Source: Roseovarius pelagicus (GTDB taxonomy: Bacteria; Pseudomonadota; Alphaproteobacteria; Rhodobacterales; Rhodobacteraceae). Taken from it: DNA of 64,000 bases. Location of the stretch: positions 104,063 to 168,062 of the forward strand of contig NZ_CP106739.1 in assembly GCF_025639885.1 (NCBI RefSeq), in the 5' to 3' direction. The translations under genes and the position numbers were made by a program. Shown piece after piece: positions 9,388 through 18,247 of the stretch. The notes under the pieces were generated by a model. It did not search any database, had not been told where the DNA came from, and saw only the letters and a program-made list of their open reading frames with translations. Position 1 is the stretch's first letter, and every line of letters starts with the position of its first letter.

Positions 9388-9405
9388 TTGTATCGGTCTG
9401 TCACA
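9388..9405. promoter_or_regulatory. Candidate response-regulator operator (shared GTATCGG motif)
   Basis: TTGTATCGGTCTGTCACA lies in the divergent region between the small exported gene and the two-component genes. The same element recurs, inverted, at 14687-14702 and 17033-17049 before other copper genes. Consensus of the inverse strand: T-K-A-C-A-N-W-CCGATAC-R-A. Confidence 0.45.
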
Positions 9406-9488
9406 CAAGAGCTACATGATACCTTTCGTTACATTTTTCAGGCAATTAACGGATACAAGCTGATACAGAAGATGGCTATTGTCGCCGG

Positions 9489-10211
9489 ATGACCGAGATG
9501 CCCCATATCCTCGTCGTTGACGACAGCCTGGAAATCCGCAACGCCGTTTCGCGCTATCTCGAGAAGAACGGGATGCGGGTGAGCAAGGCCGAGGATGCCA
9601 TCGAAATGGATGCGCACTTGGCCAAGGGGCGCTTTGACCTTATCGTACTGGACGTGATGATGCCCGGCGAAGACGGTCTTTCTGTTTGCCGACGTTTGAC
9701 ATCGAACGGAACGATCCCGGTACTGATGCTCACGGCGCTGGGAGAAGAGATGGATCGTATCGTTGGCCTGGAAATTGGAGCGGACGATTACCTGGCCAAA
9801 CCGTTCAATCCACGCGAGTTGCTCGCGCGCGTGAAGGCCATATTGCGGCGCGCCTCCCGCACCGTGACGCACGGGGGCAAGTTGACCGGCCGCCGGGTCA
9901 AATTCGGCCACCAGACACTCGACACGGACAGGTCCAGCCTGGTCGACGAAAGCGGTCACGAGGAAACACTCACGACCTCTGAATTCAAACTCCTCACTGT
10001 GCTTTTGGAGAGACCGCGTCTGGTGCTGAGCCGCGATCAACTGCTGGACTTGACGTCGGGAAGAACGCCCAATCTCTTCGACAGAACGATCGACAACCAG
10101 ATCAGCCGCTTGCGCCGCAAGGTCGAAACCGACCCCATGCGCCCGAAACTCATCACAACGGTACGAGGAGGCGGCTATTGTCTGGCTACCAACGTCCAGG
10201 AACTGGAGTGA
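9489..10211 (+). CDS. OmpR-family response regulator, copper-type
   Basis: A 240-residue response regulator. The receiver domain has the acidic pair in ILVVDDS, the phosphoacceptor Asp in LIVLDVMMPGEDG (near residue 57) and Lys in DDYLAKPFNPREL. A C-terminal winged-helix DNA-binding domain ends with VRGGGYCL. It overlaps the histidine kinase gene by one base. It is surrounded by copper genes, so CopR/CusR-type control of the pcoAB, cupredoxin and related units is likely, though the ligand sensed is inferred. Confidence 0.9.
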   Translation: MTEMPHILVVDDSLEIRNAVSRYLEKNGMRVSKAEDAIEMDAHLAKGRFDLIVLDVMMPGEDGLSVCRRLTSNGTIPVLMLTALGEEMDRIVGLEIGADDYLAKPFNPRELLARVKAILRRASRTVTHGGKLTGRRVKFGHQTLDTDRSSLVDESGHEETLTTSEFKLLTVLLERPRLVLSRDQLLDLTSGRTPNLFDRTIDNQISRLRRKVETDPMRPKLITTVRGGGYCLATNVQELE

Positions 10212-11617
10212 TGGTACGCTTGCTCGACAGCCTCCGCGGTCAGTTGTTTCTGCTGATCATCTGCGCATTGGCTGTAGCACAGGCAATCAGCCTTTGGCTT
10301 TTCGTAGATGAACGCGGGTTGGCAGTCCGTGCCGCGCTCGGATCCGAGGCGGCAGGCCGGGCGGCGAATGTAGCCCGCCTCATAGAAGAAGCGCCGGTCG
10401 AATTACAGGATTCCATCCTGCGGGCGGCGGATTCGCCCCTGGTCCGATTTGACATCACCGACCAACCGTCCGTGGATCACACGAACCACATGGGCGGTGG
10501 CAGCGTCGAAGCGCGTATCCGGGCGCTGCTGGGGCCGGATGACGACCGTGAGATCAGGATCGAATTGCATGAGGCAGAAGGGGACCTCATGCCGTTGGCT
10601 CACATGTCGGACGGTGGGGGAACCACGCATCTCAGGATGATGAAGGATGGCCTGTCGACCATTGAGATGACGCTTTCGGTGGCATTGGGAGACGGCCGGT
10701 GGCTGAACGTCGACACTCGGTTCCATCGTCCACCGTTACAATGGCCCATCATTTCGACCTTGAGCTTCGGAATCACCGCAGCGATAGTTCTGATCGCGGT
10801 ATTCTGGTTTCTGTTGAGCCGCTTGACAGGACCGTTAAGAAGGGTCGCGGGCGCAGCCGAAAGGTTTGGGCGGGGTGACGCAGGTGAGCCCCTGCCCTTG
10901 ACCGGTCCCAAAGAGGTGCGAGACCTGATCGCGACATTCAATGCCATGCAGAACAGACTGACCCGCCATATGGCGGACCGGACGCGTGTGCTGGCCGCTC
11001 TCGGGCATGACCTGCGCTCTCCCCTGACCGCATTGCGCGTTCATGCAGAGCTGGTCGATCAAGACGAAATTCGCGACAGTCTAGTTTCGTCCATCGAGGA
11101 AATGCAGGAGATGGTCGAAACGACCCTGGCCTTCGCACACGGCATGGCGACGTCCGAGGAGCCGCAGATCGTCGATATTCGTTTTTTTCTCGGGAAACTT
11201 CAGCAAGACATGCTGGGCACCTTCCAGATCGAAGACGGAAATGAGATATTCCTGAGGTTACGCCCCAACGCGATGCGACGCGCCCTGCGAAACCTGATCG
11301 AGAATGCGCTGCGATACGGCGACAGCGCCAGTCTGTCTTTTGAGCGCGTTGAAGATGATCTTTTCATCAGGATCACCGATGACGGGCCGGGTATCCCGGA
11401 GGCCGATCTCGGCCGCGTCTTCGAGCCGTTCTTCCGATTAGAACAATCGAGATCGCGCAACACTGGCGGCACAGGTCTGGGCCTGTCGATCGCAAGAACG
11501 ATTGTCCGGGCGCATGGTGGTGACGTATCGCTGAGCAACCGCGCGGCAAGAGGGCTGCTTGCAACGGTCATTCTTCCCATCGCAAGCGACGCAATCCCGC
11601 AGGTCAGCAAACCCTAG
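10211..11617 (+). CDS. Membrane sensor histidine kinase
   Basis: A 468-residue kinase. One helix lies at residues about 10-30, followed by a periplasmic sensor of about 145 residues and a second helix near residue 180. Then come a HAMP domain, the H-box ALGHDLRSPLTALRVHAEL, and a HATPase with N-box NLIENALRYG, DDGPGIP and GGTGLGLSIA. The periplasmic part has a DHTNHMGGGS stretch with His and Met that could bind copper. ATG 10211 overlaps the response regulator stop (TGATG). It is the partner of that regulator and converges on pcoB. Confidence 0.9.
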   Translation: MVRLLDSLRGQLFLLIICALAVAQAISLWLFVDERGLAVRAALGSEAAGRAANVARLIEEAPVELQDSILRAADSPLVRFDITDQPSVDHTNHMGGGSVEARIRALLGPDDDREIRIELHEAEGDLMPLAHMSDGGGTTHLRMMKDGLSTIEMTLSVALGDGRWLNVDTRFHRPPLQWPIISTLSFGITAAIVLIAVFWFLLSRLTGPLRRVAGAAERFGRGDAGEPLPLTGPKEVRDLIATFNAMQNRLTRHMADRTRVLAALGHDLRSPLTALRVHAELVDQDEIRDSLVSSIEEMQEMVETTLAFAHGMATSEEPQIVDIRFFLGKLQQDMLGTFQIEDGNEIFLRLRPNAMRRALRNLIENALRYGDSASLSFERVEDDLFIRITDDGPGIPEADLGRVFEPFFRLEQSRSRNTGGTGLGLSIARTIVRAHGGDVSLSNRAARGLLATVILPIASDAIPQVSKP

Positions 11618-11677
11618 GCGCGGCAACGGCACCCCAGCAGAGTCTGTATCTGTGGGATGCCATCGTTTCAGAACGTC

Positions 11678-12383
11678 TCAGAACATGATCCGTGCGCCAA
11701 CGACGACGGAAAACGCATCCGTGTCCTCACCCGCAGCGCGCATCAAATCGGACGTGTCACCGAACGACTTCTCGTAATTGACGCCGACATATGGAGAAAC
11801 GGCACGGTCGATCAGATCATAGCTGACGCGCGCGCCGATCTCGAATGTCGCTCCGCCGGCCCCCTGATTTCGGGCGGTATCGTCCTTGAGCGGCAGGGTC
11901 ATCTCGAAGCTGGGCGTCAGGATGAGGCGGTTCGTCAGAAGGGCCTCGTATTCCGCCTCGAACCGGAAGAAGGGATGATCCGAGACGTAAAGATCGGCGT
12001 CGATCTCGAACCATTGCGGGGCCAGACCCTTGACGCCAAGGACCGCGTTGTAGCGATCCGGCGCGCCGTCGGGCATGCTCGCCTGGACACCGATCACCCC
12101 GTCGAAGAGGGTCGAGATTGGCATTTGCAGACGCAACTGGTTTTCCAACTCCTCGTACTCGCCCGAGGATTCGCCGACTTCGCCTTCGCTGCGCCAGACA
12201 AAACGCAATTCGTCCGTGCCGGCAAGCGCGTCGAAATCCCAGACAAAGGTGTCCTCGCCCTCCGTGAAGCGGTACTCCAGTTGCTCGGCTTGGAACCCCC
12301 AGATGGTCTTTTCCGCGACCGCCGGCGTCCAGATCATGGAGGCCATGGGCCGCACCAAATACGGGCAGGTAAAGGGTTCTCAT
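11678..12383 (-). pseudogene. pcoB: Copper resistance outer-membrane protein PcoB/CopB, frameshift in signal peptide
   Basis: The mature part (AEKTIWGFQAEQLEYRF onward, ending GARIMF) matches the CopB outer-membrane beta-barrel family involved in copper resistance. A good ribosome site precedes ATG 12383, MRTLYLPVFGAA, but that frame diverges. Removing one C from the CCC at about 12346-12348 would give a continuous signal peptide ending TPAVA. The mature frame otherwise starts only at a TTG (12358) with too short a leader. This is either a real inactivating insertion or a sequencing error. It lies downstream of the pcoA gene. Confidence 0.75.
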
Positions 12384-12412
12384 CGGTTCAGTTCCTTTTC
12401 TTTTATTGTCGT

Positions 12413-14106
12413 TCATGCCGGGCCGCCTTCGACGATCACCTTGCGGAACATGCCCGCTTCCGCGTGGTAGGACAGAAGACAGTGAAAGGCCCATTGGCCC
12501 GTCGCATCGACCTCGGTTTCGGTATAGACGGTGGTGCCCGGTGCGATACTGACAGTGTGCTTGATCGGGTCCCACTTGCCCTTGCCGGTGTCGAGGATCG
12601 ACCACATCCCGTGCAGGTGCATCGGGTGCGACATCATCGTTTCATTGACGAACTTGAAGCGGACACGCTCGCCATATTTCGGGCGGATCGGTTCGGCATC
12701 GTCCATCTTGACGTCGTTGATCGACCAGATATAGCGCTCCATGTTGCCGGTCAGGCGCAGCTCTATCGTGCGGGTCGCCGGGCGATCGCGGTAGAGCGGC
12801 GCGCGGGCACGCAGATCGTTGTAGTACAGAAATTTGCCACCGTTCGCTGCGGTCGGGATCAGACCGCTTCGCGGTGCGTAGAATTCACCCGGCTTGCTGC
12901 CTCGCGCGCGCTATGGGTCATGCCGACCATCTTCTTTTTGCCGGATTCTGCGGGTTTGGTACCGCCCGACATATCCATCTGGCTGTGATCCACGCCTTGG
13001 GAAGACATGGTGCTATGATCCATACCAGCCATGTCCATGCTGTCCATCATGCCGCCCATGTCCGCCATCGTCAGAAGCGGTTCGGGACGCATCCGCGGCA
13101 CCAGACCGGCCCACCCCTGTTGGGGCGACAGCGAACCACGCACCATCGCCGTGCGGCCCATCGACTCGGCTATGATGCCATATTCCTTGGCTTCGCGCGG
13201 CTCGACGATCACGTCATAGGTTTCGGCCACCGAGATCCGCAGTTCGTCCACCGTCACCGGCGTGACGTCGTTACCATCGGCTTGAACGACGGTCATTTTC
13301 AGCCCCGGGATGCGAACGTCGAAATAGGCCATCGCGGAAGAGTTGATCAGCCGCAGCCGCACCTTCTCGCCTGGATTGAAGAGACCGGTCCAGTTCTGCC
13401 GCGTGCCCATACCATTGATCAGGGGTGCGAAACCCTGCACGTCTTCGATGTCGGTCGGCATCATGCGCATCCTGCCCCACGTCGCCCGGTCCTGAAGGGC
13501 TTGTTTGAAGCCGTCTGCACGAGAGTCGCGCACCAAATCCTCCAGCGTGCGCTCCGAGCGGTTGTAGTAGTCGGCGGACATCTTGAGATTGCGGAAAACT
13601 CGGTTTCCGGTGTGCGGATGCTTGTCGGTCAACTGCACGACATAATCGCGGTCCACGCGCACCTTCTCGCCACCTTTCGGTTCGATCACGATCGCGCCGT
13701 AAGCTCCATCGGGTTCCTGAAAGCCGGAGTGACTGTGGAACCAGTACGTGCCGGCCTGAACGATGGGAAAGCGGTAGGTGAAAGTCGCACCTGGTTCGAT
13801 CCCGTTGAAGCTGATGCCCGGGACGCCATCCTGACGAAACGGGACGATCAACCCGTGCCAGTGAATCGAAGTGCTTTCGCGCAGATTGTTCCTGACGTTG
13901 ATTGTGACCTGCTCGCCTTCCTTGAAGCGCAGCATGGTCGGGCTCTGCCTGTTGTTGTAACCGATGCCGGATTTCTTGAATTCGCCAGTGTCGATGCTAA
14001 TGTGGTCGACGCTTATGTCATATGTGCCCGCAAAGGCACTGATCCCGCCTGCGGCGGAAAAGACGGCAGCCCAAAGGGCCGTTTTGAGAAGGCGTATGGG
14101 TTTCAT
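12413..14106 (-). pseudogene. pcoA: Copper resistance multicopper oxidase PcoA/CopA, frameshifted
   Basis: This periplasmic multicopper oxidase oxidises Cu(I). The N-terminal frame (from ATG 14106) has a signal peptide, the type 2/3 copper motifs HWHG and WFHSHSG, and a Met-rich MDMAGMDHSTM region. It runs into a TGA at 12861-12859. The C-terminal frame continues as GEFYAPRSGLIP and then MERYIWSINDV, HPMHLHGMW and HCLLSYHAEAGMF (the type 1/3 ligands). The break lies near 12894-12903 and is one base short. Joined, the protein would be about 564 residues, normal for PcoA. The pieces would not work separately because the ligands are split. Confidence 0.85.
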
Positions 14107-14282
14107 ATCCATTCCTTTCGTGATGGGTGAGTAACGCAACGCATCAGCTATGCGCCGCAGAGACGATGTCGAAAATCGAAAGTCTTGCCGCCATCGGGGT
14201 GCATTTGCCTTGATGGACAACGCGATGAGGACAGCACGCACCTGTCCGAGCCCCGCCACGCGCGAGCACGAGGTGACCCATG

Positions 14283-14618
14283 TCAGGCTCGCGGCGGTGG
14301 TATCTCGCTGATGGGGAACGCGGTGTAAAATTCGCTGAAATCCTCGCCGAAAACCGCAGATGTCTGAGTGCTGGTGCGTCTGGACTGTCCGTGTTCAGCC
14401 GAGATAAACGAGGAACAGTGACCCGCCATCGCAGCGCAGTTCGCATCCTCAGCTGCGGTGCCGGTCAAATCACAGTCGGCATCGGGCCCAGTGATATCCC
14501 GCGCCAGATCATACACTCCAGGATCGGAACCGGCGAAGGACACATGTGGAAACCCCGCAGCCGAAAGTACGGCCAGCGTGAGCAGCAACGCGCAAAATGT
14601 GTGAAGCCAGTGTCTCAT
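14283..14618 (-). CDS. Small exported Cys-containing protein heading the pcoAB run
   Basis: A 111-residue protein with a signal peptide ending near VSFAG and a mature part with CDLTGTAAEDANCAAMAGHCSS (three Cys, one His) and a C-terminal IPPPRA. Similar small Cys/His proteins accompany copper oxidases, so a periplasmic copper-binding role is plausible. A GAGGTGAT ribosome site precedes ATG 14618. It lies 177 bases upstream of pcoA on the same strand. No named family is assigned. Confidence 0.65.
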   Translation of the reverse strand: MRHWLHTFCALLLTLAVLSAAGFPHVSFAGSDPGVYDLARDITGPDADCDLTGTAAEDANCAAMAGHCSSFISAEHGQSRRTSTQTSAVFGEDFSEFYTAFPISEIPPPRA

Positions 14619-14686
14619 ATCACCTCAATTTGGGCCAGTGTGCCTCGGCAGTGAAAACCTCTGCCATAGCAGCCAAAAACGCAAGC

Positions 14687-14702
14687 TTACATTCCGATAC
14701 AA
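14687..14702. promoter_or_regulatory. Candidate response-regulator operator, second copy
   Basis: TTACATTCCGATACAA lies between divergent transcription units (small Cys protein/pcoAB and cupredoxin), 21 bases upstream of a MerR-type -35 element. It matches the inverted sites at 9388 and 17033. Confidence 0.45.
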
Positions 14703-14722
14703 TATAGTAGCCTCCCGTGGCC

Positions 14723-14753
14723 TTGACCCTCCAGCACTGGAATGCCCTTGTTC
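14723..14753 (+). promoter_or_regulatory. MerR-type promoter before the cupredoxin gene
   Basis: -35 TTGACC (14723-14728) and a weak -10 TTGTTC (14748-14753) have a 19-base spacer containing CTCCAGCACTGGAATG. This is the CueR-class layout. Confidence 0.75.
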
Positions 14754-14828
14754 TGTGCCATCGACCCTCTGCTCTCTCGAAAGATGATCCTCATTTTCCG
14801 GGTTCCGAAACAAACCAAGGATACAAAC

Positions 14829-15344
14829 ATGAAACCGACGACAATCATCACTGCAACGATCCTCACCCTGTCTTTTGCGACCCAGTCGACGGCGGGTGCG
14901 GGACATGGCGATGGCACATCGATTGGAATGCCCGGAAGTGCCGAAAACGTGGATCGAGTGATCGAGGTCAGCATGGACGAGATGAAGTTCGAACCGAGCC
15001 GCATCTCGGTTGAAGAGGGCGAGACCATCAAGTTTGTGGTCAGCAACGACGGAAACCTCGTCCACGAGTTCAACCTCGGCACTCCCGAGACTTGGAAGGG
15101 TCACAAGGGCGAAATGATGAAGATGCTCAAGACCGGCATGATGACCATGAAAAAGGTAAACCACGCGAAGATGATGGACGCTGGAATGATGCATGACGAC
15201 GCGAGCAGCGTCCTGCTCGAACCGGGTCAGACAGCCGAGGTCATCTGGACCTTCTCCGAAACCACCGAAATGGGCTTTGCCTGTAACGTGCCCGGACACC
15301 GCGAAGCTGGCATGGTCGGCGACGTCAAATTCCAAGGTCACTAA
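14829..15344 (+). CDS. Exported cupredoxin, Met-rich
   Basis: A 171-residue blue-copper-type protein. The start is ATG 14829, which begins a signal peptide (MKPTTIITATILTLSFATQ); the frame extends upstream into the promoter. The mature domain has the plastocyanin-like ligand set: His in LVHEFNLG, then Cys, His and Met in CNVPGHREAGM. Between them lies an inserted Met/Lys/His-rich loop (MMKMLKTGMMTMKKVNHAKM) suited to extra copper binding. It probably carries or sequesters periplasmic copper. Control by the MerR-type promoter at 14723 is likely. Confidence 0.9.
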   Translation: MKPTTIITATILTLSFATQSTAGAGHGDGTSIGMPGSAENVDRVIEVSMDEMKFEPSRISVEEGETIKFVVSNDGNLVHEFNLGTPETWKGHKGEMMKMLKTGMMTMKKVNHAKMMDAGMMHDDASSVLLEPGQTAEVIWTFSETTEMGFACNVPGHREAGMVGDVKFQGH

Positions 15345-15360
15345 CTTCGTCTGAAGGTCA

Positions 15361-15379
15361 AAGGGGGCCTACGCCCCTT
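15361..15379 (+). terminator. Hairpin after the cupredoxin gene
   Basis: AAGGGG (15361-15366) pairs with CCCCTT (15374-15379) around a seven-base loop, 17 bases after the cupredoxin stop. There is no T-run, so it may be a weak terminator or an mRNA-stabilising hairpin. Confidence 0.35.
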
Positions 15380-15431
15380 GCATAGCGAGCCGTTGATTGT
15401 TTCGGCGGCTTGCCAGCAAAGAGAGGTCGAC

Positions 15432-15752
15432 ATGAAAAAGTTCACATTGCCAGTGATTTCATTCTCCGCGGTGTCCTTCGCCACTGCCGCATTAGCCACG
15501 CCGGAGGGCGATGGGACCGCAGGATACAGCCATATGATGTGGAACGGCGGCCACGGGCTGTGGGGTGGCCTGATGATGGTGGTGTTTTGGGGTCTGATCA
15601 TTGGATTGATCGTGCTCGCCGCGCGCGGTTATTCGGCGCGATCCGATAACGTGCCGCGCCCGGGCGCTCTGGATGTGCTTCAGGAGCGATACGCCAGGGG
15701 CGAGATAGATGAGGACGAATACGATCGCCGAAAGGCAAAGCTGCAAGACTGA
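15432..15752 (+). CDS. Small SHOCT-domain membrane protein
   Basis: A 106-residue protein starting at ATG 15432 after an AGAGAGG ribosome site. It has a signal or first helix (MKKFTLPVISFSAVSFATAALA), a Gly/Met/His-rich linker (HMMWNGGHGLWGGLMM) running into a transmembrane helix, and a C-terminal SHOCT motif (DVLQERYARGEIDEDEYDRR). Such proteins are common in copper islands; their biochemical role is unknown. It lies between the cupredoxin and the propeller protein on the same strand. Confidence 0.75.
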   Translation: MKKFTLPVISFSAVSFATAALATPEGDGTAGYSHMMWNGGHGLWGGLMMVVFWGLIIGLIVLAARGYSARSDNVPRPGALDVLQERYARGEIDEDEYDRRKAKLQD

Positions 15753-15878
15753 ACCGGACGGCGGGTGCCTCGCAGGCGGCAAGACGTTGTCTCGACCTCT
15801 CTCCGAGGGGATTGAAGTCCAGCGCGGCGATCTCGCTTCCGACCCATGAAAATCGTAGCCACTGAAAGGGAAAATCCA

Positions 15879-16892
15879 ATGAGAACTTCCTTGTTAAGCC
15901 TTACCGCCGCCCTTCTGACCAGCAGCGCTGCGCTCGCCGATCTCTACATTCCCGAAGGAGAAACAGGCACCTTGCTGCATCTCGATCGCGGTTTCGAAAT
16001 CGTCGCGCGCATTCCCGGACTGGACAATGTCCACGGGCTGGCCGGCGCGCCCGAACGTGGCCTGCTGGTCGCCGGCAGCCTGTCGGAGTCGATGCCCGGA
16101 GAGGTTGCGAAGCCGGCCGCCGTTTCTGATGAGGAACACGCGGCGCATCACGGCGGCGGCACGAAAACGGTGCCGGAGTCTGTCAGACACGTAACGCTGA
16201 TGGACGTCAGCAGCCAAGAGATATTGCGGCGCATCGAGGTGCCCGGCATCGTCCATCACGTCGAGGTATCGGCAGACGAGCGTTACGCCGTCGTCACCCA
16301 TCCCACGAGCGAAACCGTCTCGGTGATCGACCTGGAAAGCGGCGAGGTGACTGCGACCGTCGCGACCGGACCGATCCCGGAATACGCCGTCGCCGATCCG
16401 GTTACCGGAAACTTCTTCGTATCCAACGCCGGCAACGACACCATCAGCGTTCTCGATCCGCGGGCCGGAATCGTCGATCGGAATTTCCGACTTGACGGCC
16501 CGCCCAAGCACATGATTCTGGACGCCGGTGCCCGGCGACTGTTCGTCAGCCAGTCCGATGTTGGCAGGGTTGCGATCCTCGACGCCGACAGCGGCGAAAC
16601 GCTCGAGTCGTTCGAAATCGGCGGTGAGTTGCATGGCATCGCCGTGGACGAAACCGCCATCTGGTCGAGCGCGCGCGAGCGCGACCGGGTGGTGCGGATT
16701 GATCGCGAATCCGGCGAACGTCTGGAGGTCGAGGTGGGCCCCGAACCCTATCACATGATGCGGGTCGAAAACGCTCTGGTGGTCAGCAGCGCCGAGGATG
16801 CCGTGATTTGGGTTCTGGACCCGACAACTCTCGAACTGCGCAACAGCGTGACCACCCAGAGTATCGCGCACCAGATGGTTGAGATGCCGTGA
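15879..16892 (+). CDS. Exported YVTN-type beta-propeller protein
   Basis: A 337-residue protein with a signal peptide (MRTSLLSLTAALLTSSAALA) and about six propeller blades with the YVTN-type pattern. Examples are YAVVTHPTSETVSVIDLESG, NFFVSNAGNDTISVLDPRAG and RLFVSQSDVGRVAILDADSG. A His-rich insert (EEHAAHHGGGTK) lies near residue 85 and could bind metal. Propellers of this class act as periplasmic scaffolds or bind metal or redox partners; no activity is claimed. ATG 15879 is chosen because the signal peptide begins there. Confidence 0.8.
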   Translation: MRTSLLSLTAALLTSSAALADLYIPEGETGTLLHLDRGFEIVARIPGLDNVHGLAGAPERGLLVAGSLSESMPGEVAKPAAVSDEEHAAHHGGGTKTVPESVRHVTLMDVSSQEILRRIEVPGIVHHVEVSADERYAVVTHPTSETVSVIDLESGEVTATVATGPIPEYAVADPVTGNFFVSNAGNDTISVLDPRAGIVDRNFRLDGPPKHMILDAGARRLFVSQSDVGRVAILDADSGETLESFEIGGELHGIAVDETAIWSSARERDRVVRIDRESGERLEVEVGPEPYHMMRVENALVVSSAEDAVIWVLDPTTLELRNSVTTQSIAHQMVEMP

Positions 16893-17032
16893 TCCTAAGG
16901 GTGTTAAAGGGGTTGGCGGCCGAAGGCGCGCCATTCCCCGTATTGCACCCTGCAGGTCCTCCAGCCTTGATAAAGACACCTAGTCTGCGTTGCTTGTTTC
17001 GCCGCCCACGGATTCTCTCACGGGAAGGTCAC

Positions 17033-17049
17033 GTTACAAACCGATACGA
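17033..17049. promoter_or_regulatory. Candidate response-regulator operator, third copy
   Basis: GTTACAAACCGATACGA lies 30 bases upstream of the MerR-type -35 at 17079. It matches the sites at 14687 and (inverted) 9388. Confidence 0.4.
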
Positions 17050-17078
17050 AGATCACGCTTTTGCAACCCAGCCCGTTC

Positions 17079-17109
17079 TTGACCCTCCAGCGGAGGAAGG
17101 TGGTTTAAG
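17079..17109 (+). promoter_or_regulatory. MerR-type promoter before the L,D-transpeptidase operon
   Basis: -35 TTGACC (17079-17084) and -10 TTTAAG (17104-17109) have a 19-base spacer beginning CTCCAGCGGAGG. The downstream run includes transpeptidase, cytochrome, oxidase and cytochrome genes. Confidence 0.75.
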
Positions 17110-17148
17110 CCACACGGAAAACAGCGAAGAAACGAATGGAGGCAGAAA

Positions 17149-17724
17149 ATGTGTGACGCGATTCGCAAAGGAATGGATCGGCGAACCTTTATACTTGCAT
17201 CATCCAGCGGGTTGATCGCGCTGGCAGCGCCATCGGTGCTGCGCGCTCAGCAGATCGCGCCGGTTCGCCGGAACATCTCGTCCTTCCGGCTGCATGACTG
17301 GCAGGATCACTTCGATAGCCTTGGCAAAGGCATCCTGCTGTCGGATACCACTACGCGAGTTCTTCAGCACTGGACGGCGAATGGGGAGATGCGCATTTAC
17401 CCCACATCCGTGCCCATGAGCGACGAACTGACGCGCCGCGGCTATAGCGAGATCGTTTACAAGGACGAGGCGCCAGATTGGGTTCCGACGCCGTCGATGC
17501 GCGAGCGCGACCCGTCCTTGCCGGAATATGTCGCAGCCGGCCCCAAGAACCCGCTCGGCGTCCGCGCCATGCACCTGACATGGCAGTATTACCGGATTCA
17601 CGGTACCGGCGACACGCGCAAGATCGGGCGCAAATCCTCCAGCGGCTGCATCGGTCTCTATAATGAGGATATCGTCGAGGTGTTCGACAGAACCCCGCTC
17701 GGGACCCAAGTGAAACTCATCTGA
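17149..17724 (+). CDS. L,D-transpeptidase (YkuD), Tat-exported
   Basis: A 191-residue protein with a twin-arginine signal (MDRRTFILASSSGLIALAAP) and a YkuD catalytic core: RIHGTGD, then SSSGCIGLYNEDIVEVF holding the nucleophilic cysteine. Members form 3-3 peptidoglycan cross-links or attach proteins to the wall in the periplasm. The usual motif is SHGCIRL; here the His and Arg positions read S and G. ATG 17149 or the internal ATG 17173 could be used, the latter directly before the RR motif. The metal-regulated position suggests envelope repair under copper stress, which is inferred. Confidence 0.85.
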   Translation: MCDAIRKGMDRRTFILASSSGLIALAAPSVLRAQQIAPVRRNISSFRLHDWQDHFDSLGKGILLSDTTTRVLQHWTANGEMRIYPTSVPMSDELTRRGYSEIVYKDEAPDWVPTPSMRERDPSLPEYVAAGPKNPLGVRAMHLTWQYYRIHGTGDTRKIGRKSSSGCIGLYNEDIVEVFDRTPLGTQVKLI

Positions 17725-17735
17725 AATGGGATCAA

Positions 17736-18194
17736 ATGAACAAAACAGTCTTTGCTATCGCAGCCTTTTTCGTATTGGGCGGTGTAGCCGTATATTGGAA
17801 CGTGACACCACAACCCTCGCAGAATATCGGCCATTCGATGGTGCCGCCCGATACGAGTGATCTGGAATCAGGCGCGCCCATTGTCGATGTCTCTCTGCCG
17901 GCAGAACTCTCCGCCGAGGCGCAAATGGGCAAGCGGGCTTTCGAGGCGAAATGTGCCGAATGCCACGGGGCCAATGCGGCTGGCCAGAATGGAGTTGGAC
18001 CCCCGCTCGTGCATAAGATCTACGAACCCAACCACCATTCTGACATGGCCTTTGTGTTGGCGGCTAAGAACGGCGTGCGCGCGCACCACTGGCGGTTCGG
18101 AAACATGCTCCCGGTTGAGGGTTTGACCGATGCAGACGTCAAGCTGATCGCGCGCTATGTGCGGGAATTGCAAAAGGAAAATGGGATTTTTTGA
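17736..18194 (+). CDS. c-type cytochrome, membrane-anchored or exported
   Basis: A 152-residue protein with an N-terminal hydrophobic segment and one CAECH haem motif near residue 68, followed by NGVGPPLV and later a Met in FGNMLPVEGLTD as probable sixth ligand. This is the class I cytochrome c pattern. It begins 11 bases after the transpeptidase stop and is followed by a multicopper oxidase, so it may feed electrons to or from that oxidase in the periplasm. Confidence 0.85.
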   Translation: MNKTVFAIAAFFVLGGVAVYWNVTPQPSQNIGHSMVPPDTSDLESGAPIVDVSLPAELSAEAQMGKRAFEAKCAECHGANAAGQNGVGPPLVHKIYEPNHHSDMAFVLAAKNGVRAHHWRFGNMLPVEGLTDADVKLIARYVRELQKENGIF

Positions 18195-18247
18195 GCACAG
18201 GTTTCCTGCTAGTGCCAAAACACTTCGAACGAGGAACAGGATACACC

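Noticed and set aside
12874..14130. Long plus-strand ORF of 418 codons opposite pcoA
   Set aside because: It is the antisense shadow of a high-GC gene with clear copper-ligand motifs on the other strand and has no domain of its own.
16889..17215. 108-codon ORF over the transpeptidase promoter
   Set aside because: It covers the MerR-type promoter and candidate operator, and lacks domain features.
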